64,000 bases of DNA from Plantago major. Taxonomy: Eukaryota; Streptophyta; Magnoliopsida; Lamiales; Plantaginaceae. Where the stretch lies: NCBI GenBank assembly GCA_026545765.1, contig CM048841.1:102505352-102569351 (forward strand), written 5' to 3'. The position numbers and the translations under genes were made by a program. Position 1 is the first letter of the stretch; every line of letters starts with the position of its first letter. The notes under the pieces are model-generated. The model was given only the letters and a program-made list of their open reading frames with translations, ran no database searches and was not told the origin of the DNA. Positions 25,775 through 36,943 of this stretch are shown here, piece by piece.

Positions 25775-26030
25775 AGCAATTGGAAAATCTCGGGTTCGCA
25801 CATTTCATCATACTTGTAATGTTTATTTCACTTTTATCATTGGTCAATGTAATTCACCATGTAATAATACAAAATATCGTGGAGCTCATCCTTTTTGTGC
25901 TTTATAGCTAACTTTGATTATATGTAAATAAAAATTAACTTCTTGTTTGTTTTGGAGCTTGGGAATTCCCCAATTCAATTGTAGAATAGTTTTTAAAATT
26001 TTCAGCTTTGGCTAGCTACTAGGGCGACTT
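25775..26030 (+). other. SPH 3' flank, shared with the duplicate
   Basis: Aligns with 34348-34680, with small indels (for example 'catgtaataat.caaaat' and 'gggaattccccaatt'). Confidence 0.6.
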
Positions 26031-26301
26031 TTGGAGTCCGGGACATTAATGGTTCCCGTTGATGTTGGATTTTTACTACTCTTGTGATCTTGAGGTGGTG
26101 GAGCCCGGGATGCTAATGGTTCCCTTGAAGGCTTTTGATGCTGTTGAGCTAATGTGACGATTTTAGTTGGTTGAGATTACTTGTTAGTATGAGATTGTTG
26201 GTTTTGATGTGTAATGTACTTCTTGTTGAGCATTTCTTGTGCTCATATAAACTTTCTGAGTTTTAGTTATATAATTTTTGTTGTTTCAAAAAAAAAAAAA
26301 A
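26031..26301 (+). mobile_element. Retroposed insertion ending in poly(A)
   Basis: About 270 bp ending in a 14-bp A tract (26288-26301). It is present in the flank of this SPH gene but absent from the paralogous position near 34675, so the duplicate acts as an empty site. 'tgctaatggttccc.tgaag' and 'cattaatggttcccgttga' are internal repeats. A 5'-truncated LINE end or a retroposed transcript is inferred. The target duplication is unclear. Confidence 0.55.
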
Positions 26302-26480
26302 CGAAAATTATGTTTAGAAACCTCTGTCCTCTCGTTTTATCACACTATCCTTGCTCTTATTTTCCTCTCTTTACTTTTATTTATAATCCTTAACTAATTA
26401 ACAATCTTAACACCAATTAAATAAACATCGTTGCTGATGATCCTTTACTGCGACATCATGTAAGTGTAGATTTTTGGGTG
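26302..26480. other. Remaining SPH duplicate flank
   Basis: Similarity to 34690-34836 ends near 26459 ('actgcgacatcat'), just before the retrotransposon LTR. Confidence 0.5.
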
Positions 26481-27334
26481 TGTTGAAGATACTCACATAA
26501 CTCTTATTCCAGTGTTCTGGAAACACTGAGTTTCTTTAGTGTTCTGGGCACACATGATAATGTATCACACTTTGGATATTTAATCTGATTATAGTTTTTA
26601 CCTTTATTCGGTTTCCTAATAAGTTCCACAACTTTGGTGATATATATATGTGCAGAGATTTTAGGACAAAAAATCTCATAGAATCTAAGAGTATCTACAA
26701 GTCGAAGTCAATGAGGAACTTGGTGTTCAAGTTGTATTAGGCAAGAAGATGAAGTCTACAAGGATACTGCTTATAAGATCATAACATCATTGATGTAGGA
26801 CTCTACTGATTATCAGGCGGTTTCCAATCTTATAAATAGAGAGTCATACATTGAAGACAAAGCACGTGAAGCAAGCAAGAAAACCTTGAGTTTATATCTC
26901 GTAGATTCGCGTATTTGTCATCCAGTTTTCTGAATTGTTTATAGCTAGAATTCTCTGTTTGTCTCAGAGATGGATAGGTAGATTGGTAGAGGTATCTCTT
27001 TATGATTACTCAGTTATTTTGCATCTAGAGATATTCGTTAGAATAGATCTAGAGTAGTTATTTTGTATTCATTATCAACAAACGTATAATGGATACTTTT
27101 TCCCATGAGGCTCGGTGGATTATAGCAATATAATCTGCTAGAAACTTATACCTTGTCTTGTTTATTTCCGCTGTCTATTCTGTCTTAAGATCGAGTATAA
27201 GTTTCTTAGGGTTGTCGAAGGTTAGTGTATTGATAACACTGGAAACTGTTTAATACAGATTTAGGTATTATCGGTACACTGAACTTCCTGTCATGGTTAG
27301 TTTAGTATTGAATCCTGGTCCAGTTACTATTTCA
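26481..27334 (+). mobile_element. 5' LTR of a truncated Copia element
   Basis: Begins TGTTGAAG and ends TTTCA. Contains a TATAAATA box (near 26837) and is followed after one base by TTGGCATCAGAGCCAAG, the initiator-tRNA-Met-type primer binding site. No partner LTR occurs in the window. Confidence 0.7.
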
Positions 27335-27355
27335 ATTGGCATCAGAGCCAAGCAC
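27335..27355 (+). other. Primer binding site
   Basis: TTGGCATCAGAGCCAAG matches the usual plant Copia site complementary to tRNA-Met, with one substitution in the common TGGTATCAGAGC. Confidence 0.7.
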
Positions 27356-27362
27356 CTAATTA

Positions 27363-28706
27363 TTGGTGTTTGGATTTGATACTATAGAGATGGACTACGC
27401 TAACCCCAATTCCAATATGTTACCTATCTTGGATGGTCCCAATTATGGCTACTGGAAGCTACGAATTCGAGCATATATCAAGTCCATTGATGTGCGTGCA
27501 TGGAGGTTTGTCACTGTAGGATATGCGATTCCTATTCTTCCTGCTGATGCTGACAAAGATGTCCTGCCCAAACCGGAAAGTACCTATTCTGCAGCTGAGG
27601 TAAGTGATGCTACTCTTTATGAAAAAGCACTTCATACTATATTTGTTCATGTTAATCATCATATGTTTAAATTGATTCAAACATGCTCAGCTACTAAACT
27701 TGCATGGGAGGTTCTTCAAAGGCATTGTGAAGGAGATGAGAGTGTCAAAGAATCAAAATATCAAATGCTTATGAGTAAATTCGAGAACTTGAGAATGTGA
27801 GAAGATGAAAATATCACTGAGTATTTTGAAAAGTTATTGGACATGTCTAATGAGAGTCAAATACTTGGAGAACCTTTTTCTAACAAACAGTTGGTGTACA
27901 AAGCCATTCGAACTATTTCCAAAAGATATGAGATTAAAAGAGTTTCTATTGAAACTGCTAGTAATTTGGCTACTATGGACTTGCAAACTTTAATGAATAT
28001 TCTTATAAATTATGAGTTGACTATGGATAATCCACCTGGTGGAAACAAAAATAAGAGTGTAGTACTTCAAAGTAAATCTTCTGACATAAATTCTGATGAT
28101 GAAGAGGATTTGGACAATCTACTTCTTAATGCCATGATCAAAGGTTTTAAGAAAAGCAGTCTAAAAGACAAATTTAAAGCAGGATTTAATAGTGACTCTT
28201 CTAAATCTGTTGTCAAACAAACGTACAAAAAACCAACTGTTGAAGAAGCTGAGCAACTAAAGAAAAAGAAGTGTTTTGCGTGTGAAGGTCATGGTCACTT
28301 TGCTAATGAATGTGCTAACACCCTTCGTTAAAAGGGTAATGCTTATTGGGTATGTTTGAGTGATAATGAGGCAGGTATGGAAGATGAATCTACTCAGCCT
28401 GAGGAAGATTTAGACACTTCAGCATTACATTCATCAGTGCACTTCGGTGAAGATTATGATGCCTGGTGTACTGGGAACACTGAATCTGCTCAAGAACTCT
28501 TTTTTTTTTTTTTTTTTGTAGATTTCCCAGATTCTGAGTGTTATGACGACACCTACTGTACTGAACAGGATGAGGACGTTGATTGTACTAACATGCGTTG
28601 CATGATTAGTTGTGTTGATATTGATGTAGGTGATAGCTCCGAGACTGATTCAAGTCAAGAAGAAATAGTTGACGAGCTGAAATGCATCTATGACATGGTT
28701 TTTTAA
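27363..28706 (+). pseudogene. Copia gag remnant with two in-frame stops
   Basis: One frame, interrupted by TGA (27798-27800) and TAA (28329-28331). It encodes a UBN2-type Gag (LDGPNYGYWKLRIRAYIKSI at the start, then TKLAWEVLQRHCEGDE) and a CCHC zinc knuckle CFACEGHGHFANEC at about 28275. An acidic tail follows, and a T run at about 28499-28517 sits inside it. Similarity to polyprotein stops at about 28706 with no protease, integrase or RT. The remainder was lost or is elsewhere. Confidence 0.8.
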
Positions 28707-28941
28707 CCGGGTTTTTACCGATTTAATACCGGTTAACCCGACGGGTGGGTTACTCCGGGCGGGCGGGTCGACCCAGTTGGTGGGTTTTTACCGATTTAAT
28801 ACCAGTTAACCCGGGTCGACCCGGTGAGTTTCTTATCTAATGGGCTGGGCTTCTACCTGGAAAAGTAGAAGCCCCATAAAAACCCTAGCCCAGTCTGTTA
28901 GTGTATATATCCACCCCATTAAAAACCAAACAAAAACCCAT

Positions 28942-28946
<5 letters not shown>
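28707..28946 (+). promoter_or_regulatory. GC-rich CCGGGTCGACCCG segment and promoter-like motifs
   Basis: Contains two copies of 'gggtttttaccgatttaatacc.gttaaccc' (about 28709 and 28783) with GGGTCGACCC nearby. Then come TGGGCT site-II-like motifs (about 28842-28848), AAACCCTA (telo-box-like, about 28881) and GTATATAT at about 28901. It resembles the segment at 37655-37775. It plausibly serves as promoter for the small gene at 30618, but this is inference. Confidence 0.45.

Positions 28947-28990
<44 letters not shown>
28947..28990. repeat. (CT)n microsatellite, 22 units
   Basis: Uninterrupted CT dinucleotide, in the CT-rich leader of the small gene at 30618. Confidence 0.95.
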
Positions 28991-28992
<2 letters not shown>

Positions 28993-29044
28993 AGTTCTAC
29001 TCTTTTCCAATTCTACGAACCATGTACGTAGATCTTGTACTTCT

Positions 29045-30457
29045 TGATGCGTCAAATCAAGTATTTAATTTGTTTATAGCCAAAGGCACAAATCAAGATC
29101 ACTAGAAAACCGTAGTGAAGTGATGATTTGCCCCGAGTGTCGTTCTCGAAGGACTTGACTAAGCTTTGTTTGCAAGTGCAAGTTTAGTTAATCGACTGGA
29201 AAGCAAGTAAAGCATGTAACAGAGATTCGTTAAAGGTTTGTGCTTCAAAACAGATGGAACTCGAGGTTTGTTATGAAAAATCCAACCAATCAACTCTACT
29301 CAATCCCCCTGGAAACAATCATACAAAGAACGCTTCGCTTTATCTCTATAAAGAAACACAAGTCGGTGGTAAGTAAATAGTTCATGCTAGCAAGTAAGGT
29401 CTGCAATGAAGGATACGACTTTTGAAAGTGAAATCGTTTAATGAACATAGTAGAGTCGTCAATTCTACTAGTCATCGTTTGTAGTCGAACGGGTTGGGCT
29501 TAAATCGTAAGTAACCTTGAGGGTGCGAATCCCTCTTGTGGATTTTGGGTATCAGGAAACGATTGCTAAGCCATTGAAATACAAACGATTTGCAAGATTG
29601 ACAAACAAAGAAACAATGTAAATTCATCCAAAAGATCCTATACTAGCTGCAATTCATAAATTCTTACCACCGACTCATTAGATGACTAGCTACGCGATCC
29701 ACTCATGTTCCTTCCACACATCCAGCATGCAATACGCGTATCAGAAATCCAATTAATAATGAAACTACCTATTAAGCAAAAGAAATTCATCCAATTACCA
29801 AATTGTCACATATTTGATTCCATGGATGAAAAGCCTCGATTGAATTCGTATAGAAATCAAGATTCAAACCCTTCTTTAGTTCTCCAATGCGATTCAATAA
29901 TCATCCAAAATGTTTGTTACAATTGTTGATGTAAATCTAGGGTTCTTGAAATATAGAAAAGTAAAAGGGGAATTTCAAATGGGGAGATTACAATCTGGAA
30001 TGAAGTCTGATGAAAAAGAAACGCAGAATCATAATGTAAAGAAAAATCAGATCTGGCGTTACAAAAGGAGGACCGGGCGATTGCCTTACTTGGAGAGGGC
30101 GATCGCCCACTCCGTCTTCTTGGCGTTGTCCTCTGTAGCAGCGTCCAGACCTTGGGGCAATCGCCCCACTTCCTTTGGGGCTCGATTCGCGACTTTTTTT
30201 CCATCCTTGACCCGTTTGGCATCCCGGGCACCTTCGTGGCATCATCTATTTGGAGTCTTGGAGCTTGTGTCCTCTGACATAGTGCATAGAAATGCAACTT
30301 TTTGACTCATTTTCTTCATTAAAAGTACCTAAAACCTGGAATCAAGGTGGAAACATAAAAACACAAGAAACAACACAAAATATATACAAAACATAACTAA
30401 ACAACTAATAAAAAGAAGGTAAAAGGGCTAAATGAGGTGTCTAAAAATGCCTCATCA
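29045..30457. mobile_element. 1413-bp TG..CA element with CTTCT target duplication (solo LTR or small non-autonomous element)
   Basis: Starts TGATGCGTCA and ends TGCCTCATCA, with CTTCT immediately outside each end (29040-29044 and 30458-30462). TG..CA ends with a 5-bp duplication are the signature of LTR elements. No long open frame resembles polyprotein. Several overlapping frames near 29910-30305 lie in a GC-rich block with repeated 'gggcgatcgccc'-type motifs and do not look like genes. Interpreted as a solo LTR, or a small element lacking visible internal domains. Confidence 0.75.
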
Positions 30458-30617
30458 CTTCTCTGTTCTACACTCACTTCTCTCCTCTACGTACTCTCTA
30501 TGAAAACGAATACCAAAGACCCCTTTTACCCTTTTCTTAATGCCCAAGACAAAATTCTCTATATGTGCTCTTCCTTCCTTCATTAGATAATTTCCTTATC
30601 ACAGACTCACAAAAAAA

Positions 30618-32818
30618 ATGGCAGGTCTTCAAACCCTAATGGAAACACTCACTTCCCCCATAATGAAGAAGAAATACCAAGGTGTTTATGATGGGATGAA
30701 GGAGCTATTCTATGCAACCTTTGATGACATGAACCACCTTGCCCAAACCTTCGCATCAATGTATATGGCTTATCAGGAATTTCGCCTAGCCAATGACTGT
30801 TTCCTCAAGGCTGGAGCCTCTTCCCAGGGGATATGGATCTGCATTATTGCATATCCACCTCAGGTAATCTTAGATGTCTTCTTCATCTTTACTGATAACT
30901 TTTTCTTCAGATCCATCTGATGTGATAATGAAATGTGCGATATAGCATGCTTTTAGACCCTTGTTTTTTGCCTTAGATTCAATATTTGTATCGCTTTATG
31001 ATCAATTACCAACTTTGCATGTTTTCTGTAGGTCATGATTGCATTTTTGAGGAATTGCACAATTTCAGGTGCAAAAACGACATAATTGTGTGAAATCGAG
31101 AAAGTTAAGAGAATACGTCGGATTGACCGTTGAACGAAGTTCGAGGAGTCAAAACATGTCATACGATCAACCAACGCAAAGGTAAGTGAAGATGCTACAA
31201 CTTTGTAGAAGACATGTTCAAAAGTGCAAAACCAAGGAAAGTAAGGAAGCATGACAATTCTACTTGGAGCTAGAGAAGTCCGATGAGGTTGTGCCATCTA
31301 CCGTTGCGAAGATCTCGAATCCATATGAGATGCTAAAGAAGGACACTTTTAAAGATAACAAGGTTACGAGGCTCAAAATCGAAGAGCGGAGAAAACCTGT
31401 ATATATAATATGGGAGAAATCGACCAAGGGGCACTGTTTTGGCTGTACACGGAGTTCTAGAAGTCCTATTCAAGTTCATGAGCTATCGATGGAAAGATTA
31501 TTGAAAATTCTAAAACTTTGCTGCCTATCACTTTCCTATAAAATGAAGTTTAGAGGACCGAAATCAGCCCGGAAGGAGAAATAGCTAACACTGGGGCCAG
31601 ACAGCCTTTTTTCGGTCCGTCAGGCCTCAACCTACCTTTTAACCTTTCTTGCTGGCCAAGGACGTCCAGAACAGTATAAATAATACCCTTCGGGTCTCAG
31701 AATCCATCATCTCCTGCAAAAAATCCTGGCCGCCAGGCCACCAGTCCTCGGAGAAGTGAAACCCCAAAAGCAGCTCTCTTGAGAGAGAACCAGTCCTCGG
31801 GGAAGTGAAACCCCAAGCCTACAGCATCACATGATCGACATCATCAAGGAACAGTAGTCGAAGAATAGCTTCAGAGGAGAAAACCCTAGCAACTGCACGA
31901 AGACATCAAAGACTAAGCTTTTCTTTTCCTTTTCTTCACAGATTTCGATTTCTTCTTCTTCTGATGGGGATTTCGATTTCTTCTTTTTCTGTTCTAGGGA
32001 TGTTCGATTCCAGCATATTGTAGAATACTATGAGTAGCTAACTTTCTTTTGTAAAGGCGAACCGCCGAAACTTTGATGTGCTACTTCTTTATATGTCGTG
32101 TTATATTTATGGAATAGTTCTTAGACGTAAATCGTGGTTATACAACTCTATACATCCTTCGTGGTGTGATTTTCTGCTGAGTGACACAGTAGTTTCATTG
32201 AACTGAGTAGGGGGTACTCGTGTCGACTGCGGCTTAGCACAGTAGTATTATGCCCTGCTGTCGTTAGATGTAATCGCGTAGGATATTAACTAGGAAGTTG
32301 GGAGTAGCATAGTAGAGGGAGGTCGGGGATCCTTTACACCTTTACCATCTTCAATTTCATCACTAGATTAGGGTTTAATTGTGATTCAATCTTTTGTTTG
32401 CTGTCTGCACGCGTAATCAAATCATTACTTGTTTGTTCCTATGCTAAGTGTCCGTGGAGAACGACATCGAGTTAACTTACTACTATTGATGTGTGTTTGT
32501 GAGTTTTCGGTAAATATAAATTTAATCTTTGATTGTATTTAGGGATTACAGGTTCTATAATGAAATCAAAATCTTCGAGTGCACATCACCACCTCAGGCT
32601 GAGAGCTTTTGAGCTTTTTTTTTTACTGGTCAACAATGTCTTCTTCATCTTTACTGGTAACTTTTTTTTCTGTTCTAGCCTGCATTGGATAATCATCAGT
32701 CTGGAGAAGGTGAGGGAGCTGAAACTCAGTCTGCAGAAGGTCAGGGAGCTGAAACTCAGTCTGGAGAAGGTCAGGGAACTGAAACTCAGCAGCAGTCTGG
32801 AGAAGGAATGGATTGAGA
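30618..32818 (+). CDS. Small two-exon gene of unknown function, acidic repeat C-terminus
   Basis: Candidate exons are 30618-30863 (82 codons) and 32679-32818. Junctions are CAG|GTAATC and TGTTCTAG|CC, phase 0, and the spliced frame stays open to a TGA. Exon 1 is helical: MAGLQTLMETLTSPIMKKKY, then VYDGMKELFYATFDDMNHL. Exon 2 encodes about three copies of a ten-residue unit of type GAETQSGEGQ, ending QSGEGMD. A TE sits in the leader and the intron is about 1.8 kb, probably enlarged by an insertion. I do not recognise a family. The gene at 42018 has the same architecture and a similar exon-1 spacing (MAxLxxL, then YD at residue 24/25). It could be a TE-borne or decayed gene. Expression is untested. 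Confidence 0.5.
30935..32556. mobile_element. Probable insertion in the intron of the small gene
   Basis: ATAATGAAAT occurs at 30925-30934 and 32557-32566, a possible target duplication. 'gtcttcttcatctttactg.taact' also occurs on both sides (about 30877 and 32638). The interior has non-coding, retroelement-like sequence, including a 'ccagtcctcgg.gaagtgaaaccccaa' direct repeat at about 31741 and 31791 and a TATAAATAA at about 31675. Terminal repeats are not evident, so the class is undetermined. Confidence 0.4.
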
Positions 32819-33349
32819 TGCAACACCTGCACAAGGAGTTAAGGAGTTCTGATTACTAATAGATTACTAGGTATTATAGTTATGGTAGTTGATTACTGAA
32901 TCGTTAGCTAAGCAAGCTAACGATTCAGCTTGGATGCAATGCAACTCCTTGGAATATTTTGTCTTTGCATCCAAGTTAATATGCAAATGTGAAGAACTAT
33001 TATGTCTTCAGTTTGGATCCTTTGCATCCTAGTTAATATGAAAATGTAAATAACTATTATGTTTTGTCTTGTCTGAAGAAGTTATTTATACTCAGTTATT
33101 TAAACTCACTCATGTCACTCTGAAATCCTGCAAAATGGACAGAAGAGTTATGCCTTCTGAAAATTTATGTTCTCATTGATAAACAAAAACACAATAGACC
33201 TTGAAAAGGAAACCAATGTCTATAAGGAAAAGGTAAGTGGCAGCTTCTAACGCAAAGTCGGCTATTACATTAGAGAGGTGTGGAATCAAACTATTTTGTA
33301 TTAATTTATGTGCTCGTTTTAACCTATGGGAGAGAAGAGGCTTATTGTT
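32819..33349. other. 3' flank of the small gene with two adjacent perfect hairpins
   Basis: 32896-32909 pairs with 32915-32928 (14-bp arms, 5-nt loop). 32929-32939 pairs with 32965-32975 (11-bp arms). After these, 'agttaatatg.aaatgt' repeats twice (about 32974 and 33033). No coding frame is supported. Confidence 0.7.
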
Positions 33350-33765
33350 TTCGGCCTACTTAGAAGAATGTTGGGTTGGCGGGGTTAATCGTTTAGTCGG
33401 ATCGTTAAGACTCGAGCTCGATTCGTCCGATAAGATGTGCGAGTCCATCTCGAGCTTAACTTGCTGTTCGTTTTGTTATCGAGTTTGATACTCGAGTAGG
33501 CTCAATTTGACATAGTTATTTTTTTAATATTTATATTTATTTTCCGGTAACAATCTCGAACTCGATTAAAGTTCAAACCAAATTAGCCGAAGATTGCCAA
33601 CTAGATAAGATATTGGAATTTTAGAATGTAAAGTTTTTAAAGTCGTTTCTCTTTAACCTTTAAATGAAAATCATACGTACATTACCTACAAAACACCATC
33701 TAATTGACACATCAACATGAATTCTCCACTATGTCTAACGCATTTAGCTTTTTCATTACCTATCC
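33350..33765. repeat. Duplicated spacer segment, copy 2 (with 20685-21298)
   Basis: Matches copy 1 as described there. Here it joins directly to SPH-flanking sequence at about 33766, whereas in copy 1 the two parts are about 3.9 kb apart. Confidence 0.75.
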
Positions 33766-33935
33766 ATGACTTCAAAGCACATTCCGGTAGAAAATAAGAA
33801 ATTCATGCATGACCATTATGAGATTGATGTTCGAAGTGTATAGATATGTCGTCCTCCAAGATTCATGACTTTTCATTGTTTATTTCAATCCATTGCTTTG
33901 CTCACATTTCATTTGTATTGTTTGCTCTATTCGAT

Positions 33936-34347
33936 ATGAAAAACATTAACCGAATCATTGCCTTATGGCTTATAATACTCTCCGCAACATATCTTCATGC
34001 AAATGCAGAAGTAGTCGTTTGAATATGGAACCGGCTAAACAAGCGCATAAACATCCATTGTCAGTCGGCAGACGATGACCTTGGTTACGACGTCCTCAAT
34101 ACTAGTATGTCAATATCATGGAGTATCAATGTGAACATATGGGGAACAACGATGTTTCTATTGTAATGTTCAATTAGGTGAGTCGAAAATTTGGTATCAT
34201 TTTGATGCATTTGATATCAAAAGAGATTATTATCGATGTTATTCCGCGTGTCGTTGGGTGATTATGGGAGATAATGCATTGTTTGGGTTTAATGAGCACA
34301 CAGGGCGCTGGGAATTGATTCCTATGAGTGCATACGAACGAGAGTGA
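33936..34347 (+). pseudogene. Broken duplicate of the SPH gene
   Basis: Very similar to 25358-25774 throughout, including signal peptide and C-terminus. Lesions: a TGA where the parent has CAA right after the VVV block (about 34019); a 6-bp deletion in the Asn-Asp-Asn region after the RLN block (about 34038); a 1-bp insertion at about 34155 in the TLFYC block that shifts frame; and a stop-like TAA just after it. Non-coding flanks are also duplicated, so it arose by a segmental duplication, not retroposition. Confidence 0.9.
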
Positions 34348-35324
34348 AGCAATTGGAAAATCTCGGTTTTCGACATTAGCATAAATTATGTGTATGATGG
34401 ATATGGCATTTCGTCATACCCGAGAAAAAATACGACTTTTCTGATAATTTTGTCCCATTTGTTTTAAGGTAATGTTTATTTCGCTTTTATCATTGATCTG
34501 TGTAATTCAGCATGTAATAATGCAAAATATGGTGGAACTCGTCCTTTTTGTGCTTTATAGCTAACTTTGATTATATGTAAATAAAAATTACCTTCTTGTT
34601 TGATTTGGAGGTTGGGAATTCCCCAATTAGTTTTTAAAATTTTCAGCTTTGGCGAGCTACTAGGGTGACTTTTAATAGTACCAAGAAAACTTTGTACTCT
34701 CATTTTTATCAAACTACCCTACTTTTATTTAGTTCTCTTTACTTTTATTTATACTGACAACCTTAACTAATTAAAAATCTTAAAACCAATTAAATAAACG
34801 ACATTATTGACAATCCTTTAATCACTGCGACATCATCTAGAGTTCCTCGAATAATGTGACATTAAAAATCATCTATTCAATTCATTGTTACAATCATTAA
34901 TTTTCTATTACACATGCAACCTACATAACTAAATCTATAAAACTAAAAACACAAAACTCGTTCCCGCACACAATTTTTCAAAACTCTACTACACTCATCT
35001 ACTATTTATTTCAAAAAACGTCACACAATAGAGTTAGTTAAAATCTAAACCAAACAGACTAATTCCTTACAAATTCAAGCCACTCTCATATTTCTTACTT
35101 TTTAACTTATAACCTGCAATTTTCTTTGCCTGAGTATTAATGTTATATTATTTTTGCCCAAATTTACTAACATGTCATTGTGAATGAACTAAAGAAGAGT
35201 AGATATGCATGCATTCCTCTCACCCACATAAATATCTGCTCTACACCACACTTACAAGATTGTGACAACCTTTTTTTGATATTGGTTGGCTTCAACTTGT
35301 ACATTCCTAGTATAATCCATCGTC
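34348..35324. other. SPH duplicate flank, then spacer upstream of the second intact SPH
   Basis: Homology to copy 1 continues to about 34836. The remainder is AT-rich with no repeat noted. Confidence 0.5.
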
Positions 35325-35723
35325 ATGATCAACATCTTCAACAACAAACTAATCTGCATTTTCCTTCTCTTATTCTCCACAAGATGCATTCAAGCTAAAA
35401 CTTACGTCGAAGTGACAAATCGACTTGGACGTGGAATGCAATTGAACTTGCATTGCCAGTCAAAAGACAATGACCTTGGGTACCACCAATTGGAGGATAA
35501 TGAAAGCTTCATATGGAGTTTCAATCCTAATATATGGGGCGGGACGCTGTTCTACTGTGATGTGCAGTGGGCGGACAACAAATGGTTTCACTTTGATGCA
35601 TATGATGAGGATATGGATGAACCGATATCTCGTTGGATGATTTCCGATGATGGTACGCTATATGGGCTCGTTGAGCGTGCAGGCTACTGGGAATCTTTCC
35701 CTCTCGTCCCCTCTAGTACATGA
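35325..35723 (+). CDS. S-protein homolog (SPH), intact and divergent
   Basis: Encodes 132 residues. The first 24 (MINIFNNKLICIFLLLFSTR..) form a signal peptide. The mature chain has VEVTNRLGRGMQLNLHCQS, DNDLGYHQL, SFIWSFNPNIWGGTLFYCDV and a C-terminal LYGLVERAGYWESF. It keeps the HC and FYC cysteines but lacks the second pair found in the gene at 25358. Same family, secreted, function unknown; clearly older than the 25 kb/34 kb duplication. The ATG at 35325 is the one that gives the signal peptide. Confidence 0.9.
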   Translation: MINIFNNKLICIFLLLFSTRCIQAKTYVEVTNRLGRGMQLNLHCQSKDNDLGYHQLEDNESFIWSFNPNIWGGTLFYCDVQWADNKWFHFDAYDEDMDEPISRWMISDDGTLYGLVERAGYWESFPLVPSST

Positions 35724-36735
35724 GCTAATGGAGCTCACGTTCATGGGCTTTTAATGTTTTGAAATCAAAGATCCATGAACCAGTAATGAATTGAAATGTA
35801 AGTTTTTTTTCCAACTGGTTTGGGGTCTAATTGTTGAAAACTATCATAGTGTCAGTATTTTCAACAATCCAAATACAACATCCTTACAATACTGATAGTA
35901 TCGTGCGGATACCTGCATGTTCGTTTGCAATTTTTTGCAAGAAAAAGAAACAAACCAAAGGAGGAAAAGAATTAAATAAGATTGAATTTAAATGAATGGA
36001 AAGGGAAATTTTCATCCAATCAAGCATTTTATTTCTATTTTATTACATATTGTTGTTGCTCTATTCTGATAGTAATAACTACTTACTCTCTTCATTCCAT
36101 GTCAGTTGTTCAGTTTGCACTATTTTATGGTCAATTAACTTTGACAACGAATAAATTTCAAATGATAATAGTAAAATCATCAATTCAACTATATAATGAA
36201 AATTCAAACCCATACCAACGGTTATTGCCTCAAGTGGTAAAAAACACAGTTGACTTTAAGCAAGGTTCGGCTTGTGGATGTAAAAACACCGTTGGAGAGC
36301 CAAGACTCAAAAAGACCGACGGTCTTTGTTAATGACATATAGCGCGGATACCAGTGAGAAATCAAAAAATTCAAACCCATTATGAGGTACAAGAAGCTCG
36401 ACAACATTTATCCTTACCTTTGAAGAGTGTCGTAAATATCCACAACACTCAAACTCAATACCTCCTTAAATTTCTAGCGTACGTTTAAACAATGCTTTTG
36501 GCCATCAAAACAACTCAACAAGAATCACTTTGCATAATTTGAGGCAGCCCAAAATTTGAATTTCGAGAGTTCAAGTTATATATGAGATTACTCCGGATGT
36601 CAGAATTATCAAATACACGACATACAAAAGTGTTTCTTTCTAAAATTTATGTGTACGAATGTTCCACTATGCACCTCCTCCTCCGGTTTCCGCTTCGGAA
36701 CATACTTCATCCATTTCTGAAAAAGTGTTACATGT
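35724..36735. other. Spacer, nothing firmly recognised
   Basis: 'atatgagattactccggatgtc' near 36580 resembles 'atacgagattatctcggatgta' near 57555, a minor dispersed repeat. No gene supported. Confidence 0.45.
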
Positions 36736-36943
36736 TACTATTCTGCGATCAACTGTCTCTGCGTTTGACCACAATTTACTCTTAAACGATATTAATAAAT
36801 AAATTATTAAAATTATATAATGAAAATTTAGTAATTAAAATTTTATTATATGATTTTATTAAATTATTTACTATTATCGTTTATGAGTAATTTGTGGTCA
36901 AACTCGAATACAGTTGACCGGTCAAATTGAAATGGAGGGAGTA
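36736..36943. mobile_element. Stowaway-like MITE, about 208 bp
   Basis: The inner inverted repeat pairs 'gcgtttgaccacaatttactc' (left) with 'gagtaatttgtggtcaaactcg' (right). The right end is '..gaaatggagggagta', a common plant MITE terminus. The left end is degenerate. Confidence 0.65.

Noticed and set aside
29910..30305. Overlapping long frames on both strands in the 1.4-kb element
   Set aside because: Low-complexity GC-rich block inside a repeat; no domain motif and open in both directions.
32586..32834. Minus-strand frames across the repeat of the small gene's exon 2
   Set aside because: Shadow frames of a tandem repeat; the plus-strand frame is the one that splices to exon 1.
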